Positions 10,823 through 21,938 are shown, numbered from the stretch's first letter. The stretch: 64,000 bases of DNA from Porites lobata (GCA_942486035.1 CALNXK010000006.1:4294001-4358000); one strand, 5' to 3'. Program-made: numbers and translations. Notes: generated by a model from the letters alone, not told the origin.

Positions 10823-12109
10823 TTGAGACATTGTACTCAAATAGGGTAACTTCAGAGAACAAAGTAATCTACCCCCCTTCCCCCTCCCCTCCATTCAAAG
10901 TTGGCGAGGGGTTGTTTTCTATAGGTAGCTCGAACAGCGGCACAACATTGCATGGGGGAGGCAAAAGCTATATTATTCCCCCCTTTTCAAGTCAGTAAAA
11001 CGAAAAAAAAGCCCAGTTTAGGGCAAAGTTTCTTAACTCATTTTGTCGCCGATTGACTTGGTAAGAACATAGGAAGCCACCCAAGAATTTTTTGCTCGCG
11101 ATCCACTGAATGGAGTTTGCACGGCTTTAAATTAGAGTGGGGAAATGTATTCAAATGTACGTTTATTACGATCGAACAATTTGAAGACAGACTAGCCAGA
11201 AAATGAACCAATTAGAGCCAAGGAATTAACCAAAACTATCCCCTATAAAATTTGGGCCAATCATGTTACAGGGTTTTTTTCGCATACAATGATCGTTGCA
11301 ATTAATGGAAAAAACAGGTCGGAGTTGAAATCTAGTACGTAGGCAGAAGCTGCGGGCGAGAACGTCTTCTTCTTCGTACCCGTTTCTCTGTTCGTGAGGT
11401 AAGATCTTGTGACCCTTTGTCTCTTTTCTTCCGCTTAATTTCCCATCATGTCGTCCTAGCCTTGTCGTTTTCTCTCCTACGCAAGGCAAATTCTAAAGAT
11501 TAGCGACGTTGGGAGTCCCTGTTCAAAGTTAATCCACCATAATACACACCTTAGTATTCAGAACACAGCTTTCTGTATGAGTTACTTTTTGATCTCCACG
11601 AACGCACAGGTGCACACAACTGACAAAGGAAAGATTTCTTCAGTTTTTGGCGATAAATTATCTTCATTGACGAATTTTCTATTGCACAACTATTGCTATA
11701 CTAATGCTCTCGTGAACGACGCCAGTTTAAAACCGTTTCAGTTACAATTGTTCACCGCCTCTCGTTTTTGGCAAGACAAGCTGCGTATCTTTCCTTCTTC
11801 TTTTTCTTTGAAAATTTCAAGGATAAGGAACAAGTACTTTCTCGTTAACCTAGTACTAGGAGTATTGCGGCACGTGGAAAAGCGTAGCGGGAGGTCCATT
11901 TTGGCTTATCCTCCGCACAGGCCATAGTGTCGGCATCGTTTTTCACTCTTGAAGCTATCTCTGAGGATAATGAGAGACCAGTACTAGTATTCTAGTTCGG
12001 ATGTTAAAAAAAAATTGGTCTTTCGATCTGGTTTTCATTGTCAGTCCCTCGAAACGATATCCAATCTATCTAGTGATAGTCTATTCAATTAATTCTAAAG
12101 TTGCAATTA
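10823..12109. other. Spacer, no gene recognised
   Basis: Contains short open frames without similarity to anything I recognise (for example 11577-11927 +). There is a (CA)n run at 12112-12126 at its right edge that I assign to the LINE tail. Confidence 0.4.
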
Positions 12110-12248
12110 CGCACACACACACACACCAAAAGCTTTATTTGCATGACCATAAAGGAATTACAGTATTGCAAAAGCTATTAATCTAAATTTAAGTACTAAT
12201 TCAACTAATTAGTACGTGCAAAACATTACAAAACGTGACAGTTCTCAT

Positions 12249-14144
12249 TCATTCATTCATTGATATTAATTTGGTCCTTAATTCAAAGCATTGCGAGATA
12301 AATGAAACTAATTGACAGTTAATTAAATAATCAGAAGAATTCATAAGAAGAGATATTAAAGTATCGTGTGAAAGTGATTTGAAGTCAGGTATTTTAGTTT
12401 CTAGTTTCGAGAAAAATATGTCTCTGATCTGAGAGTAAGCCTTACAATCTAGTAAGAAATGATTTTCATCTTCGATTTTCTTACTTGTACAAAAGTGACA
12501 TATCCTTTCATTGCGAGGAATGTTTTCGTATCTACCTGTTTCAATTCTAAGTTGATGACTACTTATTCTAAATCTAACTAATGTTTTTCTCGAAGGGTTT
12601 TTTCTTGTTAAAACTAGGTACGGCGAGGGGCTATAGTCGTCTTTGATTGTACAATAAAAACTGAGTTTTTGTGATTGTTGAAGTGTCTGATTCCAGTAAG
12701 AGACGTATTTATTTTTCATTATGCCGACATACCTATTAACTATTGAGTCACTCAATGAATTACAGGAAAAGTCATAGTTTAGATCATAGTAGTCAACCAT
12801 TTTTATGAGATTAGAGTAAAAGCTAGTTTTTCCGTTATGATGAAGGTCAATTGAAATTTGTAAGGCCTGTTTAACTATAGAATCTTCATCCTTACCTCTC
12901 AGATAGTCTAAGTAATTTAGAATCTTTTTATTTATATCAATGATCATGGGAAATTTACCGAGTTCAGCTCTACAAGCAATGTTGGATGCCTTGTTATGTA
13001 CTTGTAAATAACGTTTACAGAATTGCAAATGGGTTTTTTCAATTGCAGAGCTGTCCCAGGACTTAAAATCTGATTTAACAAAAGCACCCCAAACTTCGCT
13101 GTTGTAGGTTAGAATTGGTGAAATCATAGAGTCAAAAATTTTACACGCAAGTGAGGGCTTAAGATTATTCAAATCCGTGTGTCGCCTGAGGCTGAAGAGC
13201 GCGTGAAGAGCTTTTTGTCGGAGATGTTCAAGCGAAAGTGTAAAATTTCCGGAAGATGTAATTCGAGTTCCTAAGTAAGTATAGTTTTGGACAACTTCGA
13301 TTACTTCATTGCCTATGCGGAAGTTATGTTCACATTTTCGTGTGCATCGTTGAAAAATCATTATTTTGGTTTTCTTAGGATTTATTCTAAGCATCCATGA
13401 GTTGCAATATGAAGATAGTACGTTAAGGCAGTTTTGTAGACCAAGTTTGGATCGCGATAATATTATCAAGTCATCTGCGTAAAGGAGAGAGTTGAGTCTG
13501 GTGCCATTTGGTAACACGAAGGGGTCTGATAAAACATTGTCAAATGAGAACGCTAGATCGTTAAGGTATAAGTTAAAGAGCAGAGGGCTTAAAATGCAGC
13601 CTTGCCGCACTCCTCTTGCGTATTGAAAAGATCGCGTTTTGTTATTTCCAATCCTGACAGAGCAGGTAGACTTCGAGTATAGACTCTTAATTAGACTATA
13701 AAACTTTCCTTGGACATTGATCTTAGATAACTTATAGAGAAGCCCATCATGCCAAACCGAATCAAAGGCTTTCCTAAAGTCAACAAAACACGCATATATT
13801 TTCTCCTTGTGACAATGGACATATTTGTCTATTAATGTTCGAAGTGTGAAGACGTGATCTGCTGTTCTATTATTTGCTAGAAAACCAATTTGAGACTTGT
13901 GAAGTATATTATTTAAGTCAACGTGCTTTAGAAGTCTCTGACTGAGAATTGAACAAAATAGTTTTCCAATACAACTGGAAATACAAATTCCACGGTAGTT
14001 TGATGGATCGCTTTTAGTACCACATTTAAAAATTGGTGTAATGAGGCCATCACACCACATTTGCGGCATAGTTCCTAAGTCGAGGACCGTGTTAAATAGT
14101 TTTAGATAAACAGGCATTAATTCGTTTAGGCTAGATTTGATCAT
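12249..14144 (-). CDS. LINE ORF2 C-terminal part: reverse transcriptase
   Basis: 631 codons. Reverse transcriptase blocks are readable: LITPIFKCGTKSDPSNYRG, KSQIGFLANNRTADHVF, FVDFRKAFDSVWH, ARGVRQGCILSPLLFNLYLN and the catalytic LLYADDLIIL. A thumb/connection region follows, then a C-terminal zinc-like ICHFC..DENHFLLDC motif typical of CR1/L2 ORF2 proteins. The enzyme copies element RNA at a nicked target (target-primed reverse transcription). The first codon shown is not a natural start: this frame overlaps the endonuclease part by 4 bases, and one missing base in an A-run separates them. Without that base loss the two parts would be one ORF2. Confidence 0.95.
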   Translation of the reverse strand: MIKSSLNELMPVYLKLFNTVLDLGTMPQMWCDGLITPIFKCGTKSDPSNYRGICISSCIGKLFCSILSQRLLKHVDLNNILHKSQIGFLANNRTADHVFTLRTLIDKYVHCHKEKIYACFVDFRKAFDSVWHDGLLYKLSKINVQGKFYSLIKSLYSKSTCSVRIGNNKTRSFQYARGVRQGCILSPLLFNLYLNDLAFSFDNVLSDPFVLPNGTRLNSLLYADDLIILSRSKLGLQNCLNVLSSYCNSWMLRINPKKTKIMIFQRCTRKCEHNFRIGNEVIEVVQNYTYLGTRITSSGNFTLSLEHLRQKALHALFSLRRHTDLNNLKPSLACKIFDSMISPILTYNSEVWGAFVKSDFKSWDSSAIEKTHLQFCKRYLQVHNKASNIACRAELGKFPMIIDINKKILNYLDYLRGKDEDSIVKQALQISIDLHHNGKTSFYSNLIKMVDYYDLNYDFSCNSLSDSIVNRYVGIMKNKYVSYWNQTLQQSQKLSFYCTIKDDYSPSPYLVLTRKNPSRKTLVRFRISSHQLRIETGRYENIPRNERICHFCTSKKIEDENHFLLDCKAYSQIRDIFFSKLETKIPDFKSLSHDTLISLLMNSSDYLINCQLVSFISQCFELRTKLISMNE

Positions 14145-15754
14145 TTCGTTTTGATTTTGTCTGAAAAAGAAGATTTGTTGTTTTTGAGTTTTCCAACTGC
14201 AGTGCGAATTTCACTTTCAGTGATGAGGTAATCCAAGGAGTGAGATCGTGACGTAATATCCTCTGAATTCTGCAACTCATCTATAATTGCCTCCTGCTGT
14301 TCATTAAGGGGTTCATTCGAGTGCAAAGATTGAAAGTGGGACATCCATTTTTCTTCAGAAATTGGAGGGGTGTAGGTTTCCTTCATAGTGTCGTCCATTG
14401 ACTTCAAACAGTTCCAAAAGCTCTTATTGTTCGAATTTTCGACCGTATTTTCAAGTTCACAGATCTTATTGCTATAGTATTCGTTTCTCTTATGTTTCAA
14501 AAGGTTTTTATATTGTTTTAAGACGTTGTGAAACTCTTCTCTGAGGGTAGTGTTTAGAGGATCTCTATGTTTTTGATTAGAAAGTTTCCGCAGTTCATGT
14601 CTTTTATAGCGGCATTCTTTGTCGAACCATTTTTTGTTCGAAGATATTTTGCAACGTCGCTTTTTTGCTGTTTTGATCTTCAAACAGCGTCTGGCGGTTG
14701 AAATAAGAATATTTTCTACAGCATGAAGGTTCATGTCAACATTTCTCGTGATTGTTGTAGTATTCATAAAATCGTGGATCATTCTTTGAATGTCTTCAGA
14801 CTGTAATGTAGCCCTAAATTTTTGTGACGAATCGTTTTCCCAAAAAAACTGTTTTGGTAGAGGAGTCAAAGAATCATTTATAATTGCCTCGTTTGATGAA
14901 TCATTATCTAAATGACGATTAACCTTAAGCCATGTTATTATTGGACTATGATCTGATAAACTGTTCGGCTCTTTCACTACAAAAGATGTTATATTTCGTA
15001 GCAAATCTTGGTCACATACGGAGTAATCAATGACACTGATTCCCGATTTACCATGAAATGTAGGTCTGCCTAACGAGTCGCCATTAATTCTACCATTTAA
15101 AATTCTTAAATCCGCGCTTCTACAAATTTCCAAGAGTCGTTTTCCGTGATTATTCAAATCATTGTCAAAACTTTTTCTTTGGGTGGCGCATAACGAAGAT
15201 TCAGAAAAATCGTTTGTTATTATCTTATTGCCTTCTTGACAAACACTGTCCGGGTGTTTTCCGACTCTGGAGTTAAAGTCTCCCATAATAAGAATTGAAC
15301 CAAGGGAGGAGAATTTCTCGATGTCGCTTTCAAGCTCTTCAAATAGTTCAGGTCGAAAGTAGCGGGAATTGTATGGTGGAATGTACGTTCCACAGACATA
15401 AATGTCTTTTGTAGTTTTTGTGTGGCGATTACTAATTTTAAACCATAAAAAATTTGGTGATTCTTTTTGCACTGAAATCCAATCGTCAAACTTTAGTTTG
15501 TATAGCAGAGCTAATCCACCCGAGTTACGTCCGCATTTTCCTGTTTTCAAGGTATCTGTAGTCACAATCTTGTAACCGTTTACTTCAACAGTCACTTTTT
15601 TCCATGTTTCGGAGAGAATTACGAAATCAAAAGAATTAATCATGTTTTTACAATCCAAATTTTGCAATTTTTCCCCTAATAATGTCGAGGATAGCCCATT
15701 AATGTTCCAAGCGAAAAAAGATAATTTGCTGGGGAAACTTAAGGGCCCTGGCAT
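14141..15754 (-). CDS. LINE ORF2 N-terminal part: AP-like endonuclease
   Basis: 537 codons. Exonuclease/endonuclease/phosphatase motifs are in order: FFAWNINGLSS (Asn near the N-terminus), VILSETW (metal-binding Glu), LIMGDFNSRVG (Asp/Asn), SVIDYSVCD and SLSDHSPIITWL (catalytic Asp-His). This domain nicks the genomic target. A basic linker with coiled-coil tendency follows (about residues 300-440). The frame ends at a premature TGA just where the RT part begins, in KLKNNKSSFSDKIK. Confidence 0.95.
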   Translation of the reverse strand: MPGPLSFPSKLSFFAWNINGLSSTLLGEKLQNLDCKNMINSFDFVILSETWKKVTVEVNGYKIVTTDTLKTGKCGRNSGGLALLYKLKFDDWISVQKESPNFLWFKISNRHTKTTKDIYVCGTYIPPYNSRYFRPELFEELESDIEKFSSLGSILIMGDFNSRVGKHPDSVCQEGNKIITNDFSESSLCATQRKSFDNDLNNHGKRLLEICRSADLRILNGRINGDSLGRPTFHGKSGISVIDYSVCDQDLLRNITSFVVKEPNSLSDHSPIITWLKVNRHLDNDSSNEAIINDSLTPLPKQFFWENDSSQKFRATLQSEDIQRMIHDFMNTTTITRNVDMNLHAVENILISTARRCLKIKTAKKRRCKISSNKKWFDKECRYKRHELRKLSNQKHRDPLNTTLREEFHNVLKQYKNLLKHKRNEYYSNKICELENTVENSNNKSFWNCLKSMDDTMKETYTPPISEEKWMSHFQSLHSNEPLNEQQEAIIDELQNSEDITSRSHSLDYLITESEIRTAVGKLKNNKSSFSDKIKTK

Positions 15755-15856
15755 ATTGTATCAAACTTAGTACCTGAAGAAAAGAAAGCTTAAATCAGAT
15801 ATCCCGGCAAACTAGCTAACAACTAGCATTGAAAGTTGTGGGTTATGTATAAGATA

Positions 15857-17268
15857 TTATACAAGGGTCTTAAAAAATTGGATTAAAGATACCAGTTCCT
15901 TTGGGATTTCAACTGCCGGGACTTTTCCAACAGCACAGTCGTTTTGGAGAGGAACAGAAGGAATCGGTCCCACTGCCGCTAAGTGAGACGGTGAGAAGCT
16001 CTGTACATTGTAGTGTTGCGGCGGAAAGTTCTGTTGCTGTTGCGGTGATTGCGGAATGTTGTAGGTGTTGTGACCGTTTTTAACAGCATTAGTATAAGAG
16101 GCATCACCCGAGGAAGTTGTATATGGGAAACGGGAAGGTAAAGGTTGTTGCTGCCGCGAAGTTTGGTGGACTTGGCTGTGTATGTTCCGAACACCATTGC
16201 TGGAGGGAGGATAGCCTTCCGAAGGGCTAGTGTGAAACGAGTGCGGCGAAGAGAGTGAGGATCGGTACAATTGGCTGGAGTTGGCGCGAGGTGGTTTTCC
16301 TCTACCACGAATGGCTGCTTTTAAGTTTGCTGCGAACAAACCAAGGTGTCTTTTTTTAAGATGTTTTCTGTCATGCAACACTTCAGTTCCCTTGGAGAAG
16401 ATATTGTCATGATTAACTAGATGGACGTTTGGTAGTTTTGAGCAGCTGTCAATAAGGTTTGTGTTTATTTTGGATAAAGTATGCAGGGGAATGTCAGTTC
16501 GCGGCAAGAGAGTTGAATAAACGATTTTGCTCTTTGGGAACTTTGTAGATGCTTGAGTGATTAATACAGATATATCAGAGATGAAGTCGTCTATTGGCGT
16601 GGTTGTAGTAAGATCATTTGTTCCGGTGTGGATTATGATTAATTGAGGATGTCCAGCCGATTCTTTATCAATTTCATTTTGTAAAATAGCCCTTGCGTGT
16701 TCAATTTTGGGACATCTGAAGAATGTGAAATCTTGTGTTGGCTGAAAAAGCTTTCTTTTGTCGATAAATTTTCCATTCGAATCGCACAGAAAAACGGCTT
16801 TATTGTTTACTGATGCTTGGATCGGCGGTGGCGCGATGTCTTGTGGAGTAGGTGGAGTCATATTTTCTGTGTTTGTCTCCGAGACAATTTCTTGCTGTGT
16901 GTTGGATAAGCTGTCAGATGTGTCACAATTCTGGAGCAGCGAAAACCTGTTTTCCGTGGGAATATTTACTGTAAGCTTTTGAGCTGTGATGGGTAGTCGA
17001 GATGCCTCACAGTCCGTATTTTTTTGTTCGCTGTCAGTGGTGTTTTCGGAGCAAGAAGACTCGGGTTGTGAGGAAGGGCTGGAGGGGTCAGGTTCCTTCG
17101 AGTTTTGCCAAAGCGCTGTCATTTGTTCTTTAAGGAAATGAATTTCTGTCATCAGATTATTTTGTGATTCTTGCAGGGCCTGATTTGCTTTGTCAATTTG
17201 TACGTGTTTCTTGTGGAGGATCTGGTTTTCATCTTGCAATTTTTTAATGATGCTTGATTGTTGAGAGA
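15857..17268 (-). CDS. LINE ORF1 C-terminal exon: coiled coil + SGNH-type esterase domain
   Basis: The region begins with a coiled coil (SSIIKKLQDENQILHKK onward), then a Ser/Pro-rich linker, then a domain with SGNH-hydrolase-like blocks: VFLCDSNGKFID (block I, nucleophile Ser), IIIHTGTNDL (block III, GTND) and DRKHLKKRHLGLFA (block V, Asp-His). The C-terminus is Pro/Gln/Ser-rich and probably disordered. Esterase-bearing ORF1 proteins are established for L2/CR1 LINEs; they bind element RNA, and the esterase role is unclear. No good ATG starts this part. The frame is open upstream to an AG at 17269-17270 (-), which fits a splice acceptor joining the exon at 17864-18848 in frame. Confidence 0.8.
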
Positions 17269-17863
17269 CTATTCTCGGTTTTCACTGTCACGCAATCAAA
17301 AATAAAATTGCAAACCATTCAATACAGAAAGTCCCGAATCTAGGAAATAGAAGAAGATAAATAAGCAAAAGGCCTCGCCAAGAATCAGGTCTGTGCGATA
17401 TTTCATATGTGAGATATTAGGAAAAACGTTTTACCAAAATTTAGAAAGCTTTGTATGGAGACGCCATGTTTGTGTCCCTTTGCGGGGCACAAATATGGCC
17501 GCCGGAAACCAACAGAAACATCTGTTTTTGAGTTTTCGTACTAATGCGTTAATTCATCGCTTGAAAAACTCATAAAATATTAAAGTGATATTTATTCTGA
17601 GACAAGGAATGTTTAGAAAGCAAAATCTCCCAAAATTGGTAATGTTTGTAACCCACATAAGAGCCGTTGTGGCCGCCAGCTAAATGCCGCGTCACGCAAA
17701 AGCCTAGAAATTCAAACGTCCTCTATCGCAAAACGAAGAACCCTTTCGAACCAAAACTCTCTTTAAATAAAGGTGTTTAGGTGCTGTAATACTTCATGAA
17801 ACTCAGAAACTCAGAAGAATCGATCGTTTCTTAGTTTGAATTTTAGTGACGTCATGTGAAAAC
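17269..17863 (-). other. Predicted 595 bp intron in LINE ORF1 with inverted-repeat ends
   Basis: On the - strand the segment begins GTTTTCAC after CTCG and ends GAATAG before TCTCTC, so it has GT and AG ends. Removing it joins the flanking frames in phase 1 and makes one continuous coiled coil. The exon sides plus intron ends form a 15 bp inverted repeat (ATTCTCGGTTTTCAC / GTGAAAACCGAGAAT at 17856-17870 and 17271-17285). Splicing is inferred, not shown. Confidence 0.5.
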
Positions 17864-18848
17864 CGAGAATTTTTTGGAGTGATGTAATCTGCGAGGAAAA
17901 ATCATTGAGTAGATCGTCAGATGATTGTTTTTGTAGCTTAATTAAGTGATCTTGTTTAACGGTTTTGTCTTTTAGCTGTTCCAAATCCCCGGTAGTGGTC
18001 ATATGAAATTCTGTAAAATCTGCCTCTAGCTGCCCGAGTGTGTCTCGCATGGATGAGATTGTCTTTAAACGGGTTGGCGAGATTGTTAGTGTTTCAGTTG
18101 GCAATAAAGCTTCCGGTTTGGTTGTTGAGGGAAGTTCGGCGTCCAAATTATTTGATGATGGGATGTCATCATCTCTGACAAATGTTATGAAATTCGTAAA
18201 AAAGTTTTGAAGCGAGGCTCCAAAGAGAGAAACATCTCCAACTGAAGAGAGTGAAGAGAGAGGTTGAAGATCGCTGAGAGTGTTGACAATTTTCAGCATC
18301 ACCGGAAAGTCGAATTTGCTCCATTCATCATATTTTTTCCCTTGCACGAGGATCCTCCCAGTTGTACCAAAAACTGTAATGGTTACCAATTTTTCTTCGC
18401 CAGTGGATGTATTCATTGAAAGATGAATACAGATTTTATCGCACTTCGAGGTTGAGCTTGGGTTGTCTTGCTCTTCCCATATCACAGTATAATCGGTTCC
18501 ATTTCCGGTTATTTCATAATAGCGAAATTGGAAAGCTACAATCCATAATAACAGGCGATCTTCAGATGTCGAGAAAGCAAGGCATCTAGCTGAAGGTTTA
18601 TAGATGGAAAGATCGATGGCTTCAAAAGGAGCGGCCTTTGATTTGGCTGTAGGTTGATGGAACTTGTCCACTATATATCTATTTAGATCCTTGCTTGGGT
18701 GGATAGCTCTCACGTGCGACGATTTGTTTTCGCTTTTTTCATTGCTTACCTCCAATGGATCTTCGTCCAAAACACAACTTTCGGTTTCTTGTTGCATTTG
18801 TTGAACAGATGTAGTTAGCTCGTTGACCAGGATATCAGAAGGAAGCAA
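17811..18848 (-). CDS. LINE ORF1 N-terminal exon, unrecognised globular domain + coiled coil
   Basis: 345 open codons on the LINE strand directly upstream of the esterase part. The N-terminal third is acidic and Ser-rich. A globular section follows, with KICIHLSMNTSTGEEKLV, ITVFGTTGRILVQGKKYDEW and FPVMLKIVNTLSD. I believe this pattern recurs in ORF1 proteins of related LINEs, but I cannot name a domain. The C-terminal end is a coiled coil (DLEQLKDKTVKQDHLIKLQK onward). If the intron is real, the coding exon ends at 17864 and the last residues are intronic. No ATG precedes it in frame (a stop lies just upstream), so the true start, or a further 5' exon, is unknown. Confidence 0.65.
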   Translation of the reverse strand: MLPSDILVNELTTSVQQMQQETESCVLDEDPLEVSNEKSENKSSHVRAIHPSKDLNRYIVDKFHQPTAKSKAAPFEAIDLSIYKPSARCLAFSTSEDRLLLWIVAFQFRYYEITGNGTDYTVIWEEQDNPSSTSKCDKICIHLSMNTSTGEEKLVTITVFGTTGRILVQGKKYDEWSKFDFPVMLKIVNTLSDLQPLSSLSSVGDVSLFGASLQNFFTNFITFVRDDDIPSSNNLDAELPSTTKPEALLPTETLTISPTRLKTISSMRDTLGQLEADFTEFHMTTTGDLEQLKDKTVKQDHLIKLQKQSSDDLLNDFSSQITSLQKILGFHMTSLKFKLRNDRFF

Positions 18849-18860
18849 AAAATATCATTT

Positions 18861-19959
18861 CTTGCCTCTCATGATAAAACACATGCGTTCACTCAAGAAC
18901 TTTGCACTCAAATAACTTATTCATGCGACCGTGCTCAAAAACGATCCTTCGCCACAAAGAACCCTAGTTTAACTGCAGAAATGTAACAATAGCAGTTTTA
19001 ATCAATCAAACTGTAGCCAGTAGCCGTTAACAAATCTACTGAATTGAACGTAAAACTGATGCCAGCGAGAGTGTAACCCCTTGAACAAAATGAAAGAGAA
19101 ATGAAAGTTTATAATTCAAGAACGCATCTAGAATGTATCATCAACTTATTTTGGATATACACCCCATTTTACTCGACTTGCCGGCCTCACGAATTCAGAA
19201 AAGCTGTTAAGCAAGCGGAGCGTGCTTTTTGGCAGGTCATTTTAGGAGTCGACACAGATCGATTTGAAAAGCTTTGAAATGTTCTAATCTCCACAGTTCT
19301 TGGCCCGTATGTTCATGTACCTGATATACTCAGTCAGACATCCTGGTACAAGTCGCTTTATTGTTGTGATTGCTGCTGTCTAAGACACAAAACCTCAATT
19401 GACAACTGTCAACCTCGTACTCAGAGCTATTGGTCATTTCACACCCTACAAAGATGGTCTGGAAGGGTATTTTCGGGATCCTGGATTTGAACAAAATACG
19501 GTGCGTGATTCAGGAAAAACACAAAATATCTTGGCGGGAAACGGGATTTGATTGCTACCCAGGAAGCGGGATTCACCAAAATTTAGGGCGCGGGATGTGG
19601 GATTTTTTTCCCTCTCTGTCGGGAACGGGAAATCATGACGACTCAATACGCGTTCTCGGCGGCAAATGCGAGCGTTCAGTTGTGTCTCTTATCAACTGAG
19701 TAAAATATATAAAGTGATCTGGTTAATGATTGTCTAACTGAAATGTTCAAGTAGTGAACAGACGAGCTGAGCGGACACAAGACTCACTATTTTGCCAGAT
19801 GCCAAGAAAGTGCGCATTGTGCAACAGCAGTCTAATTAATGAAATTTTCCTTTTATTCTAAACAAACTCCTGATCGCAGGTTTCCTTATTAATAAGTACA
19901 TTCGTAGTTTTGGTGTCGTTCTTTCGTACAGCCAAAGCCGAGTCTGCTAGTGCCAGAAA
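18861..19959. other. Spacer, no gene recognised
   Basis: The 5' boundary of the LINE may lie in the first 200 bases. At 19460-19620 the motif GCGGGAT/GGGATTT recurs, related to 20790-20850, suggesting a degraded repeat family. No coding frame is supported. Confidence 0.4.
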
Positions 19960-20131
19960 AGCCTGTTCCAGGCGCCAGACTGAGTGGGGACAGTGCAAAG
20001 AAAAGCAAGCAGAAAAAAAGAGTTGGGGGCAGGGAGAGACGGGGAAGAAACCCTCCTCTCTCCCCTCTCTCCCAATTCCTTTATTTCGCTTTTTTTCCTA
20101 CGCTCTATTTTGCGCCACCTTGGAACAGGCT
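19960..20131. mobile_element. Foldback MITE
   Basis: The ends AAGCCTGTTCCAGGCGCC and GCGCCACCTTGGAACAGGCT are complementary apart from a short bulge. The interior is purine-rich on the left and pyrimidine-rich on the right (GGAGAG..CTCTCTCC). Confidence 0.6.
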
Positions 20132-21189
20132 AGCACCAGAAGTAACGCAGCGATCCAAAAAGACTAAATTTTCTTTATCCCACTACGCAACGAACACAAA
20201 GAGCTGTAGAGATTCCAGAAGTAGTTTAAAAACTTCAGGGCGTTAAGATGTTACACGATGACGATCAGCGCAACGAGGATTTTTAGTGCAATGCACCAGC
20301 ATTACAACATATTGCTGTGAGTTTCGAATGGTTGCAACATTGTTCCAACATTCCAACACCGTGTTGCGCGAAAAATCGCCCTTGCGAATCGTCTGGTGTA
20401 ACACTACCTTTAGAGGAAATCACAAAGAGTAAAGGCCTAAGTGACTTTTCTCAACGAGAACGCAAGTTGTGTGTCAATATGAGTTTGACACACTTATCCA
20501 GGGCGACATCGAGGGAAGCGGTGGATGTTAGCTATTCTCAGGTATTCGATATAGTAACTACTAGATGTCGGTAGGCACACGTGCTGGACGACCTATCACG
20601 GTTAATGTATGGTCCTCTTTCGTCGTACTCCGATATAAAAGGCTATTTGTTTTATGGAATGGCCTTGACATCGTAAGGACCAATCCAAATCTTACATTTG
20701 TTAGCTTTTGCATCAAAATCAGTCTTTTCTAACGAACGTCTCGGGTTTGGACACAAAACACAGGATACGGAAAAGCGATGAAACGTAAAGAAGTGCAGGA
20801 TGCGGGATTAACGTGAAAAAGTAGCGGGAATAAGGAATCAAGATCCCCCCCCCCCCCAGCCCCCTTCCAGTCCCTGTAAAAATGGTCATTCCGGAAACAC
20901 TAGTATCATGTCGGTCAACTTTTTTTTTTTTATTCTGACTCATTTAGTGTCCGAGTGATCATGATTTAGACGATTTGGCGTGCACGAGATTATTCCCCAC
21001 CCTCACCCGTTTCCTGTATCGGCCGGCGGTTCCAACAAGAATATAACTCAAAACCACTTAAACATAGCATTGATCAACGTATTCTCGTATTTAAATGGTA
21101 GATATAGGCATACTTTTATCTCCTAAAATTTTTTCCACCGTTCGGATTTCCTAGCTCAAAGTTTAGTGATCCGAAAATTATAGGGACCC
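20132..21189. other. Spacer, no gene recognised
   Basis: Contains a poly-C run at about 20847-20860 and a T run near 20920. Short open frames only; none is recognised. Confidence 0.4.
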
Positions 21190-21307
21190 AGCCTAGTCCC
21201 TAGGCGTTCTCGGCTCGGTCAATCCTGGACTCTACCGTGAGCTGTGACGTCACCGAGAGATACTCGCGCGGACAACGGGGCAAGACAGAATGCCTAGGGA
21301 TTAGGCT
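21190..21307. mobile_element. Foldback MITE
   Basis: The left end CAGCCTAGTCCCTAGGC pairs with the right end GCCTAGGGATTAGGCTG. Both sides are bordered by TAGGGACC, a possible target duplication. Confidence 0.6.
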
Positions 21308-21938
21308 GATAGGGACCAAAACTTACCTTTTCGAGAATTTCAGCAAGAAAAAAGGCTCCCGAAAATTCTAGGTGACCATTTTGGGGTAAAAATCCGTTAA
21401 AAATGGGCAATTATACCATTTTTTATATGTTCGAAAATCCTAGGAGAGGCAGGCAAGCAAGAAATTTTACAACAAATGCTTCCAAAAATGCTAGATCTCA
21501 AATCGTCTTCAGAACAGATATTTTCCGAAAATTGACTTTGGGTGCCCCTGTTTTTATTAGGGAGCTTAAGCAAAGGCGTTTTTGAGCGATGCAAGTCAAC
21601 CGGAAAAGAGAACTTTTCCCTTGATTGCCTGTTGACCATACCAATTTTGAACTACTTATATTTAATGCCTTTACTCTTTTAGAGGCGATTTGCTCGAAAA
21701 ATGATGAGCAAAACCACAGCCCAAACATGCAAAAAGTCCACTTACGGTTGACTTGCGTCGCTCTAAAACATCTTTACTTCAGATTTTCTCTATTTTCAAA
21801 CGCCACGCGCCCTCGACGAGCTCTGTGGGGAAAAGAATATCTGTAAAGTGGCTATATCACAGCACAGAGTTCAAGCCAAAGGAAATAAAATGATGATCTA
21901 TCATTGGTGTTTTACAGTATATGGCCATTATTTTAAAT
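21308..21938. other. Spacer, no gene recognised
   Basis: Overlapping short open frames on both strands at 21400-21850, without family signature. Confidence 0.35.

Larger units (their letters stand above)
12110..18860 (-). mobile_element. L2/CR1-like non-LTR retrotransposon (LINE)
   Basis: Read on the - strand it has, in order, an ORF1 N-terminal part, a 595 bp intron-like gap, an ORF1 C-terminal part with an esterase-like domain, then an ORF2 with AP endonuclease and reverse transcriptase. The ORF2 stop lies in a (TGAA)n run (12245-12268). About 120 bases of 3' UTR follow with AATAAA, then a (GT)n tail at 12112-12126. An esterase in ORF1 and an EN+RT ORF2 with a C-terminal CxxC..H..C motif fit the L2/CR1 clade. 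The 5' end is not defined. Only one frameshift in ORF2 makes it a fairly recent copy. Confidence 0.85.

Noticed and set aside
11226..11927. Two frames of 87 (-) and 116 (+) codons
   Set aside because: No domain, no homologous copy in the window to test conservation, no splice context that I could support.
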